Source: Pseudomonadota bacterium (GTDB lineage: Bacteria; Pseudomonadota; Gammaproteobacteria; Xanthomonadales; Xanthomonadaceae). Taken from it: DNA of 9,845 nucleotides. Below, one piece after another: positions 6,754 to 9,845 of this stretch. Position 1 is the stretch's first letter, and each line of letters starts with the position of its first letter. The notes below the pieces were generated by a model, which had not been told where the DNA came from, made no database searches, and saw only the letters and a list, made by a program, of their open reading frames with translations. A program made the translations under genes and the position numbers. The DNA lies in the NCBI GenBank assembly GCA_023423855.1, contig JAFAEU010000096.1:1-9845 (forward strand). Direction: 5' to 3'.

Positions 6754-7188
6754 ATGCCGTCGTCCCCGAACTGGCTGGTGTGGGCATTGCTGTCGGCATG
6801 CTTCGCGGCGATCACCGCGGTGCTCGCCAAGGTGGGCGTGAAGGACGTCGATTCCGACCTGGCGATGGCGATCAGGGCGGCCATCGTCGCGATCATCGCG
6901 GTGCCCTTCGTGATGGTCGCTGGGAAGTGGTCCAACCCGCTGGACCTGCCGCCGCGGACGCTGGTGTTCCTGGCGCTGTCCGCGTTCGCGGCGGGGGCGT
7001 CCTGGGGCTGCTACTTCAGGGCGCTGCAGATCGGCGAAGCGTTCAAGGTCGCGCCCATCGACAAGTTCAGCGTCGTGCTGGTCGCCGTGTTCGCCTTCAT
7101 GTTCCTGGGCGAGCGTCCGTCCGGCCGGGACTGGGCGGGGATTGGCCTGATCACCGTCGGGCTGGTGCTGCTGGCGTTCAGGCGCTGA
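6754..7188 (+). CDS. Small EamA/DMT-family membrane protein
   Basis: A 144-residue integral membrane protein that is a single EamA unit, half the size of normal ten-helix drug/metabolite transporters. Hydrophobic segments lie at about 6-26, 35-55, 68-88, 97-118 and 124-142. Recognisable features are the opening WALLSACFAAITAVLAKVG (10-28) and the closing FMFLGERPSGRDWAGIGLI (115-133), the typical last-helix region of EamA domains with its GE motif. One-domain members of this kind (COG2510-like) are thought to work as dimers; their substrates are mostly unknown. The ribosome binding site is strong. The gene is set off from the upstream operon by a REP pair and converges on the glycosyltransferase gene with an 18-bp gap lacking a visible terminator. 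It is probably a single-gene unit. Confidence 0.88.
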   Translation: MPSSPNWLVWALLSACFAAITAVLAKVGVKDVDSDLAMAIRAAIVAIIAVPFVMVAGKWSNPLDLPPRTLVFLALSAFAAGASWGCYFRALQIGEAFKVAPIDKFSVVLVAVFAFMFLGERPSGRDWAGIGLITVGLVLLAFRR

Positions 7189-7206
7189 GCGGGTATCCGG
7201 CGGGAG

Positions 7207-7959
7207 TCAGTGCTGCTCCTCGGCGGCGGGGAACTTCGCCCGCTTGATCAGCCAGGCCACGCCGAGCAGGTCGCTGATCCCGACCAGGGCGCGGCCGAGG
7301 TTGTTGTACTTGGAGGTGCCGCGCGTGCGCGGACGATGGTTGACCGGCACGCTGGCGGTTTTCCAGCCCGCGCGCTGCATGAGCGCCGGCAGGAACCGGT
7401 GCATGTGGTCGAAGGCCGGCAGGTCCAGGAAGGCCGCACGCTCGAACAGTTTCATGCCGCAGCCGGTGTCGGGCGTGTCGTCGCGCAGCAGGCGGCCGCG
7501 GATGGCATTGGCCCACTTCGATGCCCAGCGCTTGCTGCGCGAGTCCCTGCGCTGCGTGCGCCAGCCGGCGAACAGCTTGACCTCCGGGGGCGAGCGGTCG
7601 CGTTCGGCGCAGAGCCTGGCGATGTCGGCAGGATCGTTCTGGCCATCGCCGTCCAGCGTCGCGATCCATTCGCCGCGCGCGGCCCTGACGCCGGTGCGGA
7701 TCGCCGCGCTCTGGCCGGCGTTGGCCGAATGCCGGATGACGCGCAGTTCCGGCACCTCCGCCTTCAGCGCGTGGAGCACGGCGAGCGTGTCGTCGGTCGA
7801 GCCGTCGTCGACGTACAGGATCTCGAACGCAGGCGCGCCGCGCGGCAGCGAGGCGAGGATCTCGCGCACCAGCGGCGCGACGTTGCCCTGTTCGTTGAAC
7901 GTGGGCACGACGACGGAAAGCGCAGGCCGGTCGACCCTGTGCGGAACGGGCCTATTCAC
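7207..7959 (-). CDS. Family 2 glycosyltransferase, polyprenyl-phosphate sugar transferase-like
   Basis: A 250-residue GT-A fold enzyme, likely moving a sugar from a nucleotide donor to a polyprenyl phosphate on the cytoplasmic face. It opens LSVVVPTFNEQGNV (14-27). YVDDGSTDDT at 49-58 is the nucleotide-binding block, DGDGQNDP at 103-110 carries the metal-binding DxD, and TGCGMKLF is at 165-172. RTRGTSKYNN at 211-220 is typical of the dolichol-phosphate-mannose-synthase/ArnC-like branch. Unlike ArnC or GtrB it has no pair of C-terminal transmembrane helices, only one weakly hydrophobic stretch (about 224-237), so it may be peripheral. The start is a GTG at 7957-7959, the only suitable start before the conserved core; it overlaps the stop of the upstream GT39 gene by 8 nt (GTGAATAG), implying translational coupling. 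It probably makes the lipid-linked sugar used by that partner. The sugar is unknown. Confidence 0.9.
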   Translation of the reverse strand: MNRPVPHRVDRPALSVVVPTFNEQGNVAPLVREILASLPRGAPAFEILYVDDGSTDDTLAVLHALKAEVPELRVIRHSANAGQSAAIRTGVRAARGEWIATLDGDGQNDPADIARLCAERDRSPPEVKLFAGWRTQRRDSRSKRWASKWANAIRGRLLRDDTPDTGCGMKLFERAAFLDLPAFDHMHRFLPALMQRAGWKTASVPVNHRPRTRGTSKYNNLGRALVGISDLLGVAWLIKRAKFPAAEEQH

Positions 7960-9712
7960 GATCGGGCAGGTCCTGCGGGAACGGCGGCGTCGTGCAGTCG
8001 CCCGCGACGGCGGTTCCGGGAACCAGCAGCCAGCTGCGGCGGTTGGACTGCCCGATGGCGATGCTCCTGTCGCGGTCGACGCAGGGACCCAGCGCTTCGT
8101 CGAGCACGAACAGCCAGCGTCGATGCGGCGCGGCGCGGGCCCAGTCGCCGGCCTCGCGCCACTGCTCGTGCCAGGGCCGCTTGAAGCCGAACTCGGCCAC
8201 CGGCCGGTCGGCCTGCAGGAGGTTCTGTTCGCGCCACGCGACCAGGCCCAGTTCCGCGTCGGGCCCGATGGCCTGCCCGGCGCGATCCATGATCTGCCGC
8301 GCAGAAGCGGAAGCGTCGATGGCGGGCATGAATCCAAGCCCCCAGGTCGCCCAGAGCCAGCAGGTGAACAGGACCAGGGCCTTGCCGATGCGGCGCGAGC
8401 CGAACACCGCAAGCAGGACGCAGCCCGCAAGTCCGAGCGCCAGCAGCCAGAGCAGGAGGCTGCGCTCGTCCGACCACGGGATCTCGCGCTGCGCGGCGAG
8501 GCGCCGCGCCCAGTCGCTCCAGCCGGCCAGCGCCGACATCGCGACCACCGTGACCAGGCCCGACAGCACGGCGAGGTACGAGGCGAGCGCGCGCCGCACG
8601 CCGCGCCTGCGCAGCAGCCCCGGGAGCAGAGGCGCGGCCGCGACGCACAGCGCGGGCAGCGCGGGGAAGATGTAGACCTCGCGCTTGCCCGGGCTCAGGC
8701 TGAAGAAGACCAGCACCAGCAGGCTCCAGCCCAGCAGCAGGACATGGCGCGGATCCAGGCGCCGGAGGCGACGCCACCAGGCGGGCACGAGCCACGGCAG
8801 GAGCAGGGCACCGGGCAGCCAGAGCGTGGCGACGACCTGCAGGTAGTACCACCAGGGCTGCACGTGCATCCAAGGATTGGCGTAGCGCTCCCCGGTCTGC
8901 TTGAACAGCAACTCGCGGGTGTAGCTTTCCAGCGCCGGATCGGGATCGAGCGCCAGTGTCGCCAGCAGCGGTCCGAGCCAGACGGCGGTGCCCGCGAGGA
9001 AGGCGAATCCGGCGCCGAACCAGTCCAGCGCCGATCCGGTGCGGGGAAGGGTTGCTTCCCGCCGGTGCGACAGCAGCGCCCACGGCAGCAATACCAGCAG
9101 CGGCACGAAGCCGACGCCCTTGGTCACCGTGCCCACGCCGGCCGCGAAAGCGCCCAGGCACAGCAGCCCGCGCGAGCGCGTGACCAGCAGGTGGTGCAGC
9201 AGAGCCCACAGCGCCAGCGTCGTCAGGGCCACCAGCACCATGTCGATCTGCCCGCGCTTGGCCTGCAGGCCGAACTGGAGGCAGACCCACAGCGCGCCGA
9301 CGGCGTGCCAGGCAACGCGTCTCGACCACAGGCGCCGCGCCAGGTCCCAGGTGAGCCAGAGCGTGGCCAGCGCCGCCAGCAGTGACGGCAGCAGGAAGGC
9401 GATGCGCCAGTCGCGCACCAGCGTGTACGCGGCCGCCTGCATCCACATGAAGACGGCGGGCTTCTCCGCATAGAACTCCTGCCCGCGATGCGGAACGAGC
9501 CAGTGCCCGCTCTCCACCATCGCCTTTGCCGACAGGACGAATCGCGGTTCGTCCGCCGGCATCGGTTCGCGCATGCCGATGCCGGCGGCCAGGCTCAGCG
9601 CCACCAGCGCGACCCAGGCCGCGATCCGCCAATGCGAAGGTTTCAATGTCGGCAGCACGCGAAGGACCGGCGGGATCGATCGCGGCAGTCTTGCGGCGCG
9701 CGTGTCGGACAA
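7952..9712 (-). CDS. GT39/ArnT-like integral membrane glycosyltransferase
   Basis: A GT-C fold enzyme of up to 586 residues, expected to use a polyprenyl-phosphate sugar to glycosylate an acceptor on the periplasmic side. After a first helix (about 29-46) comes the first periplasmic loop with MPADEPRF (51-58); its Asp-Glu corresponds to the catalytic-region DE of ArnT and protein mannosyltransferases. FYAEKPAVFMWM (80-91) matches the family's EKP block. About ten or more further helices run to residue 455, with SPGKREVYIFPALPA (350-364) similar to the ArnT SKGK-YI-P region. Residues about 460-586 form a soluble tail, as in ArnT. No other arn genes are present, so polymyxin-type lipid A modification cannot be claimed. 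The start is uncertain: the longest frame begins with TTG at 9712 and no clear ribosome binding site, while GTG at 9658 or TTG at 9646 would give a shorter N-terminus. It is the first gene of a pair with the GT2 gene. Confidence 0.9.
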   Translation of the reverse strand: MSDTRAARLPRSIPPVLRVLPTLKPSHWRIAAWVALVALSLAAGIGMREPMPADEPRFVLSAKAMVESGHWLVPHRGQEFYAEKPAVFMWMQAAAYTLVRDWRIAFLLPSLLAALATLWLTWDLARRLWSRRVAWHAVGALWVCLQFGLQAKRGQIDMVLVALTTLALWALLHHLLVTRSRGLLCLGAFAAGVGTVTKGVGFVPLLVLLPWALLSHRREATLPRTGSALDWFGAGFAFLAGTAVWLGPLLATLALDPDPALESYTRELLFKQTGERYANPWMHVQPWWYYLQVVATLWLPGALLLPWLVPAWWRRLRRLDPRHVLLLGWSLLVLVFFSLSPGKREVYIFPALPALCVAAAPLLPGLLRRRGVRRALASYLAVLSGLVTVVAMSALAGWSDWARRLAAQREIPWSDERSLLLWLLALGLAGCVLLAVFGSRRIGKALVLFTCWLWATWGLGFMPAIDASASARQIMDRAGQAIGPDAELGLVAWREQNLLQADRPVAEFGFKRPWHEQWREAGDWARAAPHRRWLFVLDEALGPCVDRDRSIAIGQSNRRSWLLVPGTAVAGDCTTPPFPQDLPDRE

Positions 9713-9762
9713 CTGTCGGAATGGCTGAACCGCCCCCGACTCCGGAAGCGGTGATTCTCGTC

Positions 9763-9782
9763 ATCCCCGCGAAGGCGGGGAT
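9763..9782. repeat. Short palindromic repeat in the 5' region of the glycosyltransferase pair
   Basis: ATCCCCGC (9763-9770) and GCGGGGAT (9775-9782) form a perfect 8-bp stem around a GAAG loop. The surrounding GTCATCCCCGCGAAGGCGG has the look of a common dispersed intergenic repeat of Xanthomonadaceae-like genomes. The usual inverted partner is not seen before the window ends; GGATGAC at 9809-9815 may be a remnant. The rest of 9713-9845 shows no gene and no convincing minus-strand promoter for the glycosyltransferase pair. Confidence 0.7.
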
Positions 9783-9845
9783 CCATTTGGCCTTGCGCAA
9801 AGACGCTGGATGACCAGCGCTTCGCGCTGTTGAAAGGCGCTTCCC

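Noticed and set aside
4859..6799. 646-codon minus-strand open frame opposite the serine hydrolase
   Set aside because: Arg/His/Val-rich with no domain, and it crosses the REP pair and the EamA-like gene start; GC-driven antisense frame.
6644..6841. Small gene between the REP pair and the EamA-like gene
   Set aside because: The 65-codon frame has no ribosome site and no recognisable features and overlaps the well-supported EamA-like start.
7244..9385. 713-codon plus-strand open frame opposite the glycosyltransferase pair
   Set aside because: Low-complexity Gln/Arg/Ala/Pro product; the minus strand encodes two clear glycosyltransferases with conserved motifs.

Overview
The window is GC-rich, densely coding, chromosomal-looking DNA from a Gram-negative bacterium. 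A TonB-dependent outer-membrane receptor with signal peptide, an ArnT-like membrane glycosyltransferase, and several REP-like intergenic palindromes (one a GTAG-footed inverted pair) all point to a gammaproteobacterium of the Xanthomonadaceae/Lysobacteraceae type (Lysobacter, Luteimonas, Stenotrophomonas or a relative). This placement is inferred from style and motifs, not from a database match. I see no rRNA, tRNA, CRISPR array, insertion sequence or phage gene.

Layout, left to right. Positions 1-110 hold an inverted pair of GC-rich hairpin repeats. A sigma70-like promoter with a 12-bp palindrome over its -10 element follows at 146-175. Next come four plus-strand genes: a TonB-dependent receptor (263-2611), a DUF1611/DgcN-family protein (2785-3825), a YkvI-like multi-spanning transporter (3822-4925) and an exported class-C beta-lactamase-family serine hydrolase with a C-terminal DUF3471-like domain (4916-6514). 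The last three overlap at their ends (ATGA overlap, then a 10-bp overlap) and are almost certainly one translationally coupled operon. The receptor is separated from them by 173 bp carrying a long inverted repeat (2653-2732). A REP pair (6526-6599) closes the operon. A small EamA/DMT-type membrane protein (6754-7188) stands alone. It converges on a minus-strand two-gene unit made of a GT39/ArnT-like glycosyltransferase (7952-9712) followed by an overlapping GT2 polyprenyl-phosphate sugar transferase-like gene (7207-7959). The right end (9713-9845) carries one more palindromic repeat and no gene I can support.

How the genes may work together. DUF1611 proteins called DgcN are known to act in a D-glutamate catabolic route with an enolase-superfamily racemase, DgcA. 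Here the DUF1611 gene is locked to a probable inner-membrane transporter and to an exported SxxK serine hydrolase of the family that includes DD-peptidases and D-aminopeptidases, and it lies just downstream of an outer-membrane receptor. The simplest reading is a scavenging locus: uptake across the outer membrane, periplasmic hydrolysis, inner-membrane transport, then cytoplasmic conversion of a D-amino-acid-containing compound, possibly a peptidoglycan peptide. The substrate is an inference. The minus-strand pair probably makes a lipid-linked sugar (GT2) and transfers it to a periplasmic acceptor (GT39), an unrelated envelope-modification function.
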